Shown here piece by piece: positions 1-12,648 of a DNA stretch of 64,000 nucleotides. Under the pieces are notes generated by a model that saw only the letters and a list, made by a program, of their open reading frames with translations, was not told the DNA's origin and did no database searches. The DNA lies in contig OX387198.1 in the NCBI GenBank assembly GCA_947561715.1, forward strand, positions 248,001-312,000, given 5' to 3'. A program made the translations under genes and the position numbers. The DNA is from Ascidia mentula. Taxonomy: Eukaryota > Chordata > Ascidiacea > Phlebobranchia > Ascidiidae. The stretch's first letter is position 1. The number at the start of each line of letters is the position of its first letter.

Positions 1-2450
1 TCGTTTGGTTTAACATCCGGTTCGCGTGCGACGATTCGACACCATCGAAAAGGCTTCATATGACGATAGAGGCAAACCGATATCATTTCAAGCGGGTGAC
101 GTTCACTTTCGCAAGAAGTCGTTACGCCTTTTACCATGTCTTGCCAAAAGCCGTACAACGCCGAGGCCGACATTGATTGGGCGGATTGTTCGCGAGTTTG
201 GGGCGCGCCGTGTTGCCTGTTCTGAAGTCGAGCGCGCGGCAAGTAGGAAAACAGTTTTTAGTTTTTCTTCGGCTTCTTGTAGGGGAAACACCCAATGAAA
301 GCGATTGCGCATTAGTTGCGCCGCTTTGTAATGTATTTGACCAAGGTAATCTGTGAACCTGTCAATCAACTCTTGCGGTTGGCCTGTTGTGACGAAACAC
401 TCACCTTGTTCGAACTCAGGTACGTCACTGCACACGGAAACGTTGAGAGGAATGTGTACAGCTTGGCATTCCGTATTATCCGTTCTTCCGTGTAAATTAT
501 GCTGACTCAGCATCGCCTCGAAGTCATAGCAAATCACAAATGAATAAAAGCGATGTTGCGGCGGTAAGTCAATGCCGCACAGTTTCAAGCGTTCGAAAAT
601 CGTTGGTCTGATGGAAAATGCGCCACTTGAAAATATCTCACGTGTGACAAGAAAACACGTTTTCTGGTGTTGTGTACAGCGGTCAGCCCAAGTAAAGGTT
701 ACTTTGCACATCGGACAAGCAAAGGTCGATGCGTACGTAGAAAAAGAGACAGAAATGATCGTTTGTTAAATCCAGGTTCATGATCGTTGTGCGCTTTTTC
801 TTAGCCGTTGAAAACTTCGGTTCAAAATATCGCACGCTCCCAGCCCCTTTAGCCTGAAGACGTTGATATTTAAACCAAAGCACATTTCCCGCCTGTGAAT
901 TTCAGTCATAACTCGGTGGCGATGCGACCAAGGCTACCGCCCTATGGCATCTTCAGGTGCGATACATCGAAAAACACATAGGTTGTCTGTGATCGGTCGA
1001 CCGTCAATCGTTTCATGAAATGTGATGAGACCCGTGTTGAGCGTGAGAAACCTCGGTGAATTGACTGGATTTCTTATCCAGGCGTGTGGTGTGTAAAAAA
1101 CGTAGAAAGCAAGGTTTGTCAACGCTTCCACTGTCCATTTTGAATCGGGACGCTTTTGCCTGATGATTTCCAAATGATCTGCTCCAGCGAGCTTTTGAAA
1201 GAACGCGAAACATCATCCCGTGAGCGGATCAGAAAAGGTGTGGGGAATTGCATTGTTATCCGACGCATGAAAATATCGTCGTTCCCCAGAATGGTTTCTA
1301 ACGTGAAACCGAAACTGCAATAAATTTTGAAAGTTCTCTGGCCGTCGCCTAATGTGACGTGGACCATGTGATCAACACGTGACCAAACGATCGACAGCGA
1401 AAAATTGTACAATGACGTCACACGTCCAATTCGGGCGTCTGCCGGCGGTTGCTCAACGGAAACATATAATTGCCAGTTCGAACCGCCGTCTGCTTGCAAA
1501 GCAATCGGTGATTTTGGAGATCTGCGACAAATGCAATGACTTCATTCAAATGTAGTAATTATGTGAAACGAGTACTACCTGAAGTCGCTCACGTGTGAGG
1601 TCTCCGCGGACGACGGTTCGTTTCGCGTTTTTGGCAACGCGTTTGACAAACCAAGATTATTCAATGCGTCATTGTATGCCCACTAATAGATTCCATTGCC
1701 CCGAATCCCGGAAACGTGTGACTCTGATTCCGTTCCGAGTAGTCCCCGATACAGCGATCTGGTTTGAACTTTTCTCTTCCAAGTTTACGATTTCCACCTC
1801 ATGTCGTCGCGTTTAAAATTACACGCCCGTAACCCGCACACGACAAGGTCAAACTGATAATGGTACGAATCGGTAATTGAACCCAATTATACCAACATGA
1901 ATTTCCCACGCCGAGATCAGCTTCAAAAAGCGATACGCGAAATAATTTTCACCGAATGGCATAATTTACGCATGCGACATCAAAAACATTGACGAATCAC
2001 ATTTTTATTGCCACTGAGCGGCGAACATAATTCACGCAATTACGACCTTTGTAATGATATTAATCACGACGCCGTTTAGACGTCGTCCGAATCATACAGG
2101 AATCAATTCAACCGCCATTAAAACGATTTAGCTTTGCAATGGCCGAGATCAAACAAGCTTATGCACACCGAGACGAAAACGGCTAACAACTTGTTGGACA
2201 AGGGTCAGACCGGGGTCATGACTAATAATAGTGTCTCTCTCTCTGCGCTCTCGTTCCGGTTCAGTGAGAATTGTGACGTACTCCCAATCAAGACCGGAAA
2301 ACAGAGAGTACCTGTGAGTGTCTCCCTAAGATATTTCGCCCTTTACAATGCATACGTAAGAAATTGAGAGAGTACTCTTTCCTGTCTCCTAAAGGGAAAT
2401 AGAATCTCAGAGACAGGAAGAAAGTCTCAGAGATTCTCTCCTCTGTCACT
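1..2450. mobile_element. Polinton (Maverick) fossil, unit 1 copy, cut by window edge
   Basis: This is a remnant of a Polinton, the capsid-bearing self-synthesising DNA element. Parts seen: the tail of a capsid-family reading frame on the plus strand (about 1-130), then pieces of the protein-primed family B DNA polymerase on the minus strand (about 103-1,499), recognised by an NLCVFRC segment and a YDFEAML segment typical of the N-terminal and exonuclease regions. A terminal inverted repeat lies near 2,362-2,410 and matches, inverted, the left end at about 29,957-30,005 of the unit 2 copy. The element is internally much shorter than a full Polinton (15-20 kb) and is broken in several places. 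It predates the duplication because both units share it. Confidence 0.8.
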
Positions 2451-2460
2451 TATATACTAC

Positions 2461-2607
2461 TAACGTTAAATTCAACGAAAACCCTTTTTACACTGATAGC
2501 ATGTTGTAAATTAACGTAACGCACTCCTAAGCTCAGAGAAAACAGTGGTTTCTGCATGTCAAGGTGATTTTACAGGGGGTGTGTGCGTTTCTCACGACCA
2601 TGAACTT
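2461..2607 (+). repeat. Dispersed repeat beside the Polinton end
   Basis: About 145 bp here is nearly the same as 29,817-29,956, which abuts the opposite end of the unit 2 Polinton fossil. A related but more diverged stretch occurs at about 27,545-27,615 and 63,355-63,425. The core reads as a GCATGTTGTAA block followed by CAGTGGTTTCTGCA. No coding potential is seen. It is probably an older dispersed element that served as the insertion target, but no element ends can be defined. Confidence 0.5.
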
Positions 2608-2901
2608 TCCAAAACTGACTGCAAATATTTTTTCGTGCGTCATTAGACGATGTATGTGATTAGGCGAAATATATATCGAAGACGTTTCAATTAACCAAAC
2701 ACTTTACACATGAAAGTAGTTCAACCTCATACATAAGTTTTGTCATCTCAAAGTCATCAACAAGCGTAGATTAAATATTTAAAAACTGGTGTAATATCAG
2801 TGCATTCAGGAGTAATGTAAGACTGTCATTAAAAATTAACATTTCGCACAAATTGTTACCGATATCAACAACACATGAACCCAAAATTTAAAATATTATC
2901 T

Positions 2902-2966
2902 GTAGTGACGTAGTACTGTAGTGACGTAGTACTGTAGTGACGTAGTACTGTAGTGACGTAGTGTTG
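2902..2966 (+). repeat. 16-bp tandem repeat, four copies
   Basis: Four head-to-tail copies of the 16-bp unit TAGTGACGTAGTACTG lie about 80 bp upstream of the TPR exon acceptor. Unit 2 has three copies at about 33,886-33,932, one carrying a GTGGCG variant. Copy number differs between the units, as expected of a minisatellite. Each unit contains a TGACGTA half-CRE-like string, but in an intron that is probably incidental. Confidence 0.85.
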
Positions 2967-3044
2967 TATCAGAGTATTTGAAAAGAATGGGAATTTTTTT
3001 TATCTTTACATAATTTTTCATAATTTCCAATGTTTTAATTTCAG

Positions 3045-3796
3045 ATGAAAACATCGAAATTTATGTGGATTTGTTGAAAAAGCAAAAATATTCCGAAGCA
3101 AGTAAAACAAAAAAACAACTTTCAAGGTCACTTGAAGGTCTTGGGGCAACTGCAGGAGAGTTGAAAACAACTGGAGATAAAAAGAGAGAAGAGGGAAAAT
3201 GTTTGGAATCGATTTTATTTTACGAACTTGGAGGTGAATTTTATTCAAGGCATCACGATGGCGTGAGAGGGGTGGAAGGTGTGAAGGATTGTGTTTGGGG
3301 TTTGAGTCTGACATGCCAAGATTTGATGAAAACATCGGATTTGTATCAAAAACTTGAAAACAAACGAATAATTCGTGATCGCGTGATCCCACTGATGGAA
3401 ACGATGAGACTCAAAATACAAAATATTAAAAACGTGGAAGAAGAAATAATAGGCATAAATGAAGTGTGGAGTTTGCACTGGATTGGATGGAGTCAACTTT
3501 TAATCGGAGATGATTCGTCGAGGGAATCAACAATTAAACTTGGACTTGAAATGATGAGGAAACAGTTTGGTGAAAACTCAGCAAAGCATCGAGTGGTCGG
3601 AGATTTGTTAAACAACCTTGGTTTTGTTTGCGAGGAAACAAATCGACTGAATGAAAGCGTGGATTTGTGTAAAAAAGCAATCCAAGCCAAAAGAATGGCA
3701 ACAGACATAACTGAAGAGATAAGAAAGGAGTGGATCGAAGGAAGTGAAATCAATTTACGACTTCTTCAACCAATGTTGAGTCAGTGCAATTATTGA
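3045..3796 (+). CDS. TPR terminal exon A, unit 1
   Basis: The exon starts after TTTAATTTCAG and opens in phase 1 (G|AT GAA AAC), reading DENIEIYVDLLKKQKYSEA and on for about 250 codons to TGA at 3,794-3,796. The C-terminal half has a clear TPR signature: LLNNLGFVCEETNRLNESVD with the expected small and aromatic positions, followed by a KAIQA helix. An earlier helical pair surrounds SILFYELGGEFYSR. There is no signal peptide or membrane segment. It ends LLQPMLSQCNY. The reading frame is open throughout, in contrast to the hybrid exon in unit 2. The family is not one I can name; the TPR fold assignment is from the motif spacing alone. Confidence 0.75.
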
Positions 3797-6700
3797 TACA
3801 TTTTTTGAGAATTACTAAATCGTTAGTTTGTATATTCACTCACTAATTTCTTTTTTAGTCCATGAATGCTTTATGTTAAGAATGTGGGAATTTTTAAACA
3901 TGCTTTGAGACAGGGATTTGTCAAATACATAAATTTTTGTTACCAAGTCCAACATTGTCCTCCACAGTAATTTTCATGCCTGATAATTTGCCACAAGAAT
4001 TTGTTGATCTGTTGAACGGCATAAACAGGGGTTGATTTGAAATATTTGGTATATGGTGTTGTAACTATGACATAACTTCATATGATGAAAGTTGTCCTAT
4101 TATAGGTAAAATAATTTCTTGTTGCAGCAATTCGAGGTACTGAAGAGCTTGCAACCACCTCCCATGACGTCATTAGGCCATCTAGCGGTGAAACATACGA
4201 ACAGATCGTGCAGAGAACGGTTCACCAAACAGGTAACCAGAGATTTCTATTATGAAGTAAAATGTTTTTATACTGACTCCGTGTATTTAAATTTGGGTCA
4301 TCACCTTAAGCTTGCCTTAAATCAGTGACAGCCACTCTAACCACTAGTGGTAAGTCTTCCACGTTATACAAAGTAGAACTGGGTTTGGGATCGCTTTCGT
4401 AAACAAATCAAAATGAGTGGCGTCGTTAAAAATGTATAGGGACAACCTTAAGGCTGCAACAAAATGTCCAAATATGTAAATAAAGTTAGTCATGCTTTGT
4501 CCCAAGTCCATCCCATGTATTATAATTACTATTGACTAAAACAAGGGTTGGGATCGTATAAGCCAGGGGAGAAGAACATCCTCACTAGGCTCAATTCCCA
4601 CGCTGCCGAAATAATTCCGTAACAACTTTGCGAGCACGCCTGGACCCTGTCACCATACCCGCTGGTTTCGCTATAGCAACACTCAGGTGTAGTGCCTTTT
4701 CATAAATGTGTCTTTTAACAATGAGTTTTGACTTTTAATGCAACCGCCGCCACTGGGGCCTGGTGATGATCTTGTTGAGTATTTCAATACTTTTGAATCG
4801 TACTGCGAAAGTATCGAAGCGACGGACCAGGTTAAACAGCATTTGTTCCTGGCAGCCATAACAACGTTATGAAATGGGCAATAGAGAATGGTGATGGCAA
4901 CCTCTATGCAATCGAATATAAAGAACTTAAGAAACTTGCCTTGCGCCATAAGACCAGTGCTGGACGATCAGAGAGGCAACGTGAAGCACTCACAAGATGC
5001 GTGCATTTGCACTGGAAAACGAGACGCTTATTTGTTTACGTTCGCTCAGTAATACGACACAGCAGTAATTCGAAGGCTGTCCTGAATAACGAAGTACTAT
5101 ATAACACTACTACGAGGCTACATGGCCGGTGTTTGGCGGATACCAACCCGGCATTAATCAGGTACGAGCAAAGCTTGGTTGCAGCCGCTCAAGTCGACTT
5201 GGACTCGGTGCTCAGCCCAGAGGTCACGTTGCAATCAAAAGAACCTGGAATGGGAGCGGTATTAAATAAGGTGGGAAGAATTGAGATGCAACCAAACAAC
5301 ATGTCTAAGAACTGACAACCTGAGGCCGGAATCAAAGAACTGAAACACGTAAATCTGTCGCTGTTCCGCCCAGACCATACATCTGAACCTAACAGCCGCA
5401 ACTGCGGTGGTCGTGTTGGGCTGTCCTTGGTAAATATGCTATTAACCATCGGCCGAAAGGACAAAGAGAGCGTGTGGTTTTGTTTCCAGATGTGCAGATG
5501 TCGGGACAGTTGACGGAACACCGACGAAAGTTTGAACCACATGTAACACATCACCAACCAGCAGCAACAGAGCTCGTTGTCCCGCGTTTCCTTCCACGTT
5601 TTGTGACCTTCACAATCGTCAAAGAATTGGTGTTTCTATGCTTGACGTCATATCATCGCAAATATGTACAGAGTTATCCGCATATCGCTACCCCTCTTCA
5701 CCGACTTACGGAAAGGGAAGGAGTTTCGTATGGGATAAAAGTTACCAGAAAGGTTTTGGTGATCTCAAGGAACCTGCGGCGCCCATTTTGCAATACCCAG
5801 ATTTCGCACGGCCGTTTGTGGTCGATACAGACGCGTCCGATACCGCTGTTGGATGTGTTTTGTCACAGAACGTGGACGGTAAGGAGAGCGTAATTGTCTA
5901 TGTGAGTAGATCCCAAAGCCGTGCCGAAAGAAACCATTTCACGACGCGAAAAGAGTTGCTTGCTGTCTGCGACCAAACTGTATCGATGTTATCTTCTAGG
6001 TAGGAAGTTTTTCCTGTGAACCCAGATCTTTCTTATCTTCTACGTTGGTTGCGGCGGTCGAAGGAACTTTACTGACAATGCGGGTGGAATATCTTTCCGC
6101 GTTTGACTTTGACCTTGAACACAGGCCGAGAGTAAAACATCGAAACGCTGATGCGCTGTCACGTGTACACGACAGTGACGTAGACCCAAACTTCCCATAC
6201 AAGTTGACGACAGAAGCGGTCGAGATGCAGGTGGTGGAGTTTAAGACATAATTTTGCTACAGCCTGGAATACATTGCGGCAGATCAAGAAAACTACAATG
6301 ATTTCTCCGTTGTGATGGATTGGTTAAAAAAGGTGTGCGCTCCAAATTCAAAACCATACGACGTCACCCCCCCTTCAATTCGATATTTGGTGGTCGCTCT
6401 TCCCTCGCCTGAGGAAAAAGGGATAGGTTTTGTGCGTGGAAACTGATTCTGGGGTAAAGATCGTACTTAAATAAGTTCTCCCTCTAAGTTAAAGGCAAGG
6501 GTTATGGTTGCACTACACGATGACGTGCTCGGAAGTTGGCATCTAGGCATCTCGAAGACCCTCTCGAAAGTCACCGAAAGGTTCTACTGGTACAGGTGGC
6601 GCGAAGACGTAGAACAGTTTTGTCGAAGATTCAGCGATTGTCAATATATAATAAAAACCCGCACAAAGGCCACAGACACCATTGTCCACTCGACGGAAAG

Positions 6701-9395
6701 TAGCCCAATGTAGCGAGTGGAGGTCGATGTGGATGATCTTCTACCACTCACGCGACCGGGGTACGAATTTCCAAAGTAATTTGTTTTCCGAGTTATTGAG
6801 ATTATTGGGATCAAAGAAAACCCGAACAACAGCATCTCGACCCTCGTGCAACGATGGAGTCGAGCGCAACAATAAAACCATTATAACTTTGCTATACGCA
6901 AATATGTGTAACGAGACGAACACAACTGGGACGAAGCACTGTCTGTGGTGGTCGCAAACGCCCATGAAAGTACCGGCTTCCCATCCCACACGATTTTGAC
7001 AGAGCGACCACTACGACTGCCCGTAGATTTGGTCGGGGAACGTCGCGAAGGAGAATGAGATATCTGAAGCTGAAATCCATCGGTTACGCGATTGTTTGGA
7101 GCTGACGGAGAAATTTGTGCGAGAAAGTCTCTGACTCCACTGCCAGCGAATGAGAAGTCGATCGGAGACAACATTGGACACCACATTCAGTCGGTGATCG
7201 CGATTTAATCCAGCGGTCCCTGTAGGAAAACACAAAAAGCTTCAACTCGCTTCCGAAGGACCCTACTACCCGTTGTTGAAGTGTTCGGCCCCTTTAACTA
7301 TATCATCGAGGACGCAGATAAAAAAAAGCAAACGTTTCACTTGAATAGGATGAAGCCGACAACCGATATCTTCCCGGAAGTGGACGAAAGTGTGCGATCT
7401 AATCAGGAAGATGAAGTCGGGAGGGTCGGCCTACCTGCATGTGGTCGCGTTTATGTTCTAAAAAGGAAAGCTTGGATACCGAGCAAGCGTACCGCCGATT
7501 GGACGACCCTTAGTATACTAACCTACCAAGCTGGCCGGTGCGGGAACGCAGCCAAACAAAGTTTTGTCCATCGCCAGATACATAATCCCAGCGTAGTGGT
7601 ACAGTCTTTAGGTTGGAGGGAATATTGCGAAAAACGACCCACCACACTAATACTTCTCTTCATTCTTACTTTTGTTTTGGGAATTTTTTATTTGAACTTT
7701 ATTGTAAATGCACACAACGCACCGCACTATTGCTTGTTATGTCGGTTTTCTTCACTTGCGTTTCATCCAATTTCCCTTCGGTTGATGATTATTTTTGCAC
7801 TGTACAGTGGATGTTTGTCACGTAACGTAACGCCCTAGTGATTACGTTCCGCTCGTTGATTGGTTAATTGGCTTGTGACATGAGGCGACTAAAAAGTGGA
7901 TGACTTGCTAGTCTTGGGCATTGTGTTGCGATTTGTTGGTGTTTGGAATGCGATTTAATTGAAGTAAGTCGCCCATTTATTCAAACCAGTATGAGGTATT
8001 TAGGTTTTGGTGGTGAGCCGTTATTTCAGGGTCCGGGCCTTTTACGAATTAGGAATGCAGCGTTGGGGTAAAGATCTTATTTGAGGTTCCAGGGTTGTGT
8101 TTGGGGGTCGCTCAAATCCTCACTAGGCTCAATTCCCGCCCTGCCGAAATAATTCCGTAACAATTACATGAAATACAAACCATAGATATCGTAGTGCTCT
8201 GCTAAGGGTTTTTCTAGAATAACCTCCCATTTAAAACATTCTTACCTTGTAATACTACAGATTATGCTGCATCGTTTTATTGACAAAAATATACATACGT
8301 CAGCTACATGAAGCAAATACTTTAACCTTCAGTGTTTATTGATGCAGGTTATTTAGTAAACCTACATAAGTGATGTATCTACGGTATAATAGTGAAAAAA
8401 TACGGCTGCAAACGAAAACGGTAATCTACCAGTTCTTACCAACATAAGTTAGAATGTAATTTAACGAAAACCCCACATTTAAAATATATATTTTTACAGC
8501 TCTCTAGCGCCACTATTGTTTTCCGCCATAACAATGACCTTTGGCATGAACGCCAGGAAACAAAGTTGCAAAAATATTTTCATGTTAGGAATTAAATTGT
8601 TTTGCGTTGTTTAATTAAATTGTTTCTGTTTCAGATGAAAACATCGACATTAATTCCCTGATAAAAAAATACGCGGATTTGTTGGGAGAGCAAAAATATC
8701 CTGAAGCAAATGAAACAAGAAACCAACTTTCAAGGTCACTTGAAGGTCTTGGGGCAACTGCAGAAGATTTGAAAACAACTGGAGATAAAAAGAGAGGAGA
8801 GGGAAAATGTTTGGAATCGATTTTATTGTACGAACTTGGAGGTGAATTTTATTCAAAGCATCACGATGGCGTGAGAGGGGCGAAAGGTTTGAAGGATTGT
8901 TTTTGGGGTTTGATGCTGACATGCGAAGATTTGATGGAAACATCGGATTCGAATCAAAAACTTGAAAACAAACGAATAATTCGTGATCATGTGATCCCAC
9001 TGATGGAAACGATGAGACTCAAAATACAAAATATTAAAAACTTGGAAGAAGGAATAAAATGTCTAAATGAAGTGTGGAGTTTGCTCTGCATTGAATTGAG
9101 TCAACTTTCAATGGGAGATTATTCGTCGAGTGAATCAACAATTAAACTTGGACTTGAAATGATGAGGAAACAGTTTGGTGAAAACTCAGCAAAGCATTAT
9201 GTGTTCGGAGGTTTGTTACACAACCTTGGTGATGTTTGCAAGGAAACAAATCGACTGAATGAAAGCGTTGATTTTTATCAAAAAGCAATCCAAGCTTACA
9301 GCATGGCAACAGACATAACTGAAGAGATAAGAAAGGAGTTGATTGAATTAAGTGAAAACAATTTGCGAGAAGTTACAGAATTGTTACAACAGTAG
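3045..9395 (+). CDS. TPR gene, copy 1: 3' exons only (5' part outside window)
   Basis: These are the 3' exons of a gene whose 5' exons would lie left of the window. Exons seen: 3,045-3,796 (TPR, own stop codon), 4,128-4,232 (35-codon linker) and 8,635-9,395 (TPR, own stop codon). All acceptors accept phase 1 (G|AT or G|CA), and the linker is symmetric 1-1, so the first TPR exon and the linker-plus-second TPR exon look like alternative 3' ends. The intron between linker and second TPR exon is filled by a Ty3/gypsy fossil. The same layout in unit 2 is preceded by visible 5' exons (23,635 onward). The function is unknown; TPR proteins act as protein-protein scaffolds. Confidence 0.7.
4128..4232 (+). 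CDS. 35-codon linker exon, phase 1-1, unit 1
   Basis: This small exon lies between GTTGCAG and GTAACC. With a phase-1 start it reads AIRGTEELATTSHDVIRPSS and then GETYEQIVQRTVHQT, with no stop. It is a polar, threonine/serine-rich linker. Copies at 35,090-35,200 and 37,861-37,971 are 37 codons long, still in frame, and keep the same splice sites, which supports it as a real exon rather than chance. It would splice past the first TPR terminal exon to the next one downstream. Confidence 0.7.
4570..8164 (+). mobile_element. Ty3/gypsy LTR retrotransposon fossil, unit 1
   Basis: This is a Ty3/gypsy (Metaviridae-type) fossil in the intron between the linker exon and TPR exon B. Parts recognisable on the plus strand, in order: a gag-like segment with EYFNTFESYCESIEATDQVK (about 4,740-4,880), a region with no clear match, the RNase H part of reverse transcriptase with a DTDASDTAVGCVLSQ motif (about 5,730-6,000), the ADALSRV tether region (about 6,140-6,170), the zinc-binding start of integrase (about 6,500-6,700) and an integrase tail. 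A stretch of about 47 bp at 4,579-4,626 recurs at 8,117-8,163 and marks the outer repeats. It is broken in many places and is not active. Confidence 0.85.
8400..8510 (+). repeat. Dispersed repeat fragment upstream of TPR exon B
   Basis: This intronic stretch resembles 29,740-29,860 and has its unit 2 counterpart at about 42,020-42,135. Shared words include CAAACGAAAACGGTAATCTACC and the following AACATAAGTTAGA. It appears to belong to the same dispersed repeat as the block at 2,461-2,607, because at 29,740-29,956 the two parts are contiguous. No ends or coding capacity are visible. Confidence 0.4.
8635..9395 (+). CDS. TPR terminal exon B, unit 1
   Basis: The exon begins after TGTTTCTGTTTCAG and opens in phase 1, reading DENIDINSLIKKYADLLGEQ, and stays open for about 253 codons to TAG at 9,393-9,395. 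It is closely related to exon A (shared RNQLSRSLEGLGATAEDLKT-like block, RKQFGENSAKH and a TPR repeat around LLHNLGDVCKETNRLNESVD) but has a longer N-terminal helix and a different C-terminus (NNLREVTELLQQ). Downstream, 9,396-10,320 has no gene that I can see and presumably holds the 3' UTR. In the unit 2 counterpart a 2-bp change just before the stop lengthens the tail. Confidence 0.78.
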
Positions 9396-10320
9396 GCATT
9401 GTGACGTCACATAGCCATGGTGTGAAGTAAACATGATGGAAAACTTTGTACAGTTTTACTTGAAGTAAAAACAAATATTGATGATTTGTGCAAATATTGT
9501 GTCACTAAATGTGAATTATATCCATGGAATGATTTGTAAATAATGAAAACTGTTATGATATCATTTGAGAATGGGAATACATTAATTTTGTTGAGAAAAA
9601 GTGAGTAAGATTGTTTTCCTTTGTAAGAAACAAGGAAGTTTCATATTGTTTATAACTTGGGATTGTTGGTGGAAATCCTGCCAGGTCAGTTTTCTGCTTG
9701 TTCGAGTAAGTTTTCATCATTTGCCTGCAAAACATGGAAGTGTTGGTTGCGTTTTCTATTAAATAGATGGCTGTTTGTCAAACAGAGATTGAAATACAGA
9801 ATATTCATAACATTTTCAGCCACAAAATAAGAAAGTTTTTCAGAAAAAAGTTTTAAGCTATTAAATTATCAAAGATTAACAAACCCAGGGGATCATGAGA
9901 GGAAAAAATGTTCCAATGAAAAACCCCCAGACCCAGTGGTGGGTCTCAAATATTTTAACATCTGGTTTTCTCATTAGCAGCATGTCATAGTAACCGCGGG
10001 ATTACAATGCAGAAGTGAAACATAGGCCTACACATACACTGGTTAACAACCGGTTCACTTAGGTCGTTAAATATGAAGAACCGGTTTCGACGAACCAGAT
10101 GCATCCCACCACTGCCCGGACCAACATTAGCTCAGGGGCCACAGAGCCATGAAAATCCCTTTAAACAACTACATTAATATTCTTGCAAAAAAACACAGGG
10201 GTGAATGTGGTGTCAGGTATGTTATCTGTTGTTCACCTAAAAATTGTCACTAAAATGTTAGCAAGCAAAATTCCGCGAGGTAATTTTAAACGTAGGGTTG
10301 GACTCATTCTGCCACAAGTG
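9396..10320 (+). other. Non-coding stretch downstream of TPR exon B
   Basis: This is probable 3' UTR and intergenic sequence. It is collinear with 43,068-44,119 of unit 2, except that unit 2 carries a 137-bp hammerhead-bearing insert. No convincing reading frame, RNA gene or inverted-repeat element was found. Confidence 0.5.
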
Positions 10321-10324
10321 TTAA

Positions 10325-11003
10325 GGCCGCATATCAGCATTAAATCCCCAAAATCTAGTTTTGAAGGCTATCACCATTAATACCCATATTGAGTGATTTG
10401 CTTTTTTGCCAACAACAATTCCTGTGGTCAGTGACCCATGAAGATTTACTGGTACTATTCATAGAGAAAAAAAATTGATTACAGCTGCATCCGCCAAAAC
10501 ACAACAAGGATCTGAGGAGCCTCCAGGAGGATCTTTTGTCCTATAGGATAGCAAAAACAGTCCCAGGGGGCAACCAAAGCAACTTTCCTGTGACAATTTT
10601 TTTTGCCATTGCGTAGAAAAGGGTTAGGGCCAACATTAAATTGCAAATTGGATGAGGTTTTTGTGATTCATTTTTTCACAAAACCATCTTACATTTTTTT
10701 GCATCCTTGAAAAGCTACATCCCCTTGAACATTTTGATGGTTTTTCAACTAAACTTTTCACAGCACCCTGCACCAAACGTCTGACTGACTGAGAAGAGCA
10801 AAAAATGCACTAAAACTGCACCAAACATGCTGAAAATTGCCCTGGCTACACCATGTGACTTCTTGCTCATTCAACCAGAAAATTGACCCCAATGCATCAC
10901 TGGTTGCCTTGTGACGGAACTGAGACTCTCTATGACGCAGGAGTACAAGACTGACATTCCCCCGCGGGCAAAACTTTTTTCATAGAATTACTGATATGCG
11001 GTC
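10325..11003 (+). mobile_element. Left MITE-like unit of the composite transposon
   Basis: This 679-bp unit has its own inverted ends (GGCCGCATATCAG and CTGATATGCGGTC) and TTAA on both sides (10,321 and 11,004). It has no coding capacity. It is a direct repeat of 14,937-15,549, with an extra stretch of about 150 bp near 10,655-10,805 that the right copy lacks. Diverged relatives occur near 17.5-17.9 kb, 48.3-48.7 kb and, inverted, near 25.7 kb. Confidence 0.85.
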
Positions 11004-12194
11004 TTAAATAGTGGATTTTTTCACCAGAATCCCAAACGGCCTATGCGATGCAATGCATGGGACATTCACCTATCACACTGTGAAGTTTCACACCCATTCT
11101 ACTACCAGGCCCAGAGTTGTTGCTGTTTCCATAACACCCCCTTGTCTGCCAGAACTGGGCATGACAGTCAGTCTGGTAAGCATGTGCACGGCAGCCAAAA
11201 ATGAAACAGTCAATGCCAAACACTACTTTCTTTCAAATAAAAACAGCAGTGCTGTTACCAGCTAGCTTCTACAAGATAACACAGGTGCTAATTACCCAGT
11301 TGATAATTAATTAATTAGTGCAATTAAGAAAAAAATGCCAATTATTTGTCAAATCTATTCTATAAAATGCCAATACTGGACACAATAGAAATGCCAATAT
11401 TGCCCAGGCCACAAACCCCAGCAGCCCACCATTACATGCCTGCTGGGAACCAAAAAATGACAAATGTGTTTATACCTGTCCTGTCATTTGTGGTGCTTGC
11501 CGAACACTTGCAAGGAGTACACTGCCTGTTGATGCAGCCTTAAAAGAAAGCAATAAATAGTAAAGGTGGTGCGCGACCATGTATATATTTCAGTATATGT
11601 ATTTATATATATTTATTATATATTATCTTGCCAGTGAAATAAAGTGTTTACAACTGAAGGAGGTTTAATATCTTTTTTGGCCTTGAATAACACTACATGC
11701 AGGCAAGCACAAAATTATGTGTGCAGAAGTGTTGCCATGGCAATATGTGTTAAGATGCAAAGGAAAAAGCAGCAATTCTGGGAATATTGGAAGTGCTAAT
11801 AGCCATGAAATGGTCAATGGAACAAGCAACATTGTTGCATGCACATACAAAAGAACAGCAAGAGCATGCGACCCAGTGCCAGATATCAACATATAGGGTG
11901 ATGATGTAGTTCTGTTTCTAGCAGAGCATGCCTAATGCATTTTTTTACACCTCAATTCAATCCACTGTATGGATGCTAAAAAAATGGGTTTATATACCGC
12001 AATGGATCCGCAGCAAGTCATCATGTTAAACCAACCTTCAGTATGGGTTGTAAAGAAAAACACTCATTTGCCCATGGTAATGATGCTTGGAAACTGCGAT
12101 GTGTTGGTTCGGATTCTGATGGCGAAGTTGCCTCTTCTTCTCAGCTGCCGGCCTGGCGCCGCCTTCCAGGTATGGAATTGATTTTGTTTGTCTG

Positions 12195-12330
12195 TTGGTT
12201 GGTTGGTTGCTTTGTTGGTTGGTTGGTTGGTTGGTTGGTTGGTTGGTTGCTTTGTTGGTTGCTTTGTTGGTTGGTTGGTTGGTTGGTTGGTTGGCTGGTT
12301 GGTTGGTTGGTTGCTTTGTTGGTTTGTTTC
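12195..12330 (+). repeat. TTGG tetranucleotide tract
   Basis: A TTGG-rich microsatellite is interrupted by a GCTTTG variant in several places. All three plus frames and the minus frame are open through it and give artificial WLVG or NQPT repeats; these are not genes. It lies inside the transposon, upstream of the transposase exon. Confidence 0.9.
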
Positions 12331-12648
12331 TTTGTTTTTTAAAAGCTATAGAAACAAATTGGTTAATGTTCTTAATTTTACATGTGCAAAGACAAAAGCT
12401 GTCAGTGTGCATATAGTCAGTAGTGTAGGCTGAGTTAACTTCATTTTTTACCATTAACTCTGTTATTTCATGTAAATTAATGTGTAATACCGTGGAAAAC
12501 GTTAACTAAAAGTAATTTAGTATATTGTGTTGCTTTATTCTAATCATATAATTTGCATGCATGTATAAAACTGTTGTTTTGATGAAATTGTAATAATTAA
12601 GGGCATGAAAAAATAGGAACTTACAGTGGTGTTATTAATATTTCCAGT

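Noticed and set aside
3018-3392. Minus-strand frames that recur opposite every TPR exon
   Set aside because: They are reverse-strand shadows of the TPR exons; their conservation follows from the plus-strand coding sequence.
12038-12454. Open frames on both strands giving WLVG or NQPT repeats
   Set aside because: They are the translation of a TTGG microsatellite; every frame is open because the unit lacks stops.
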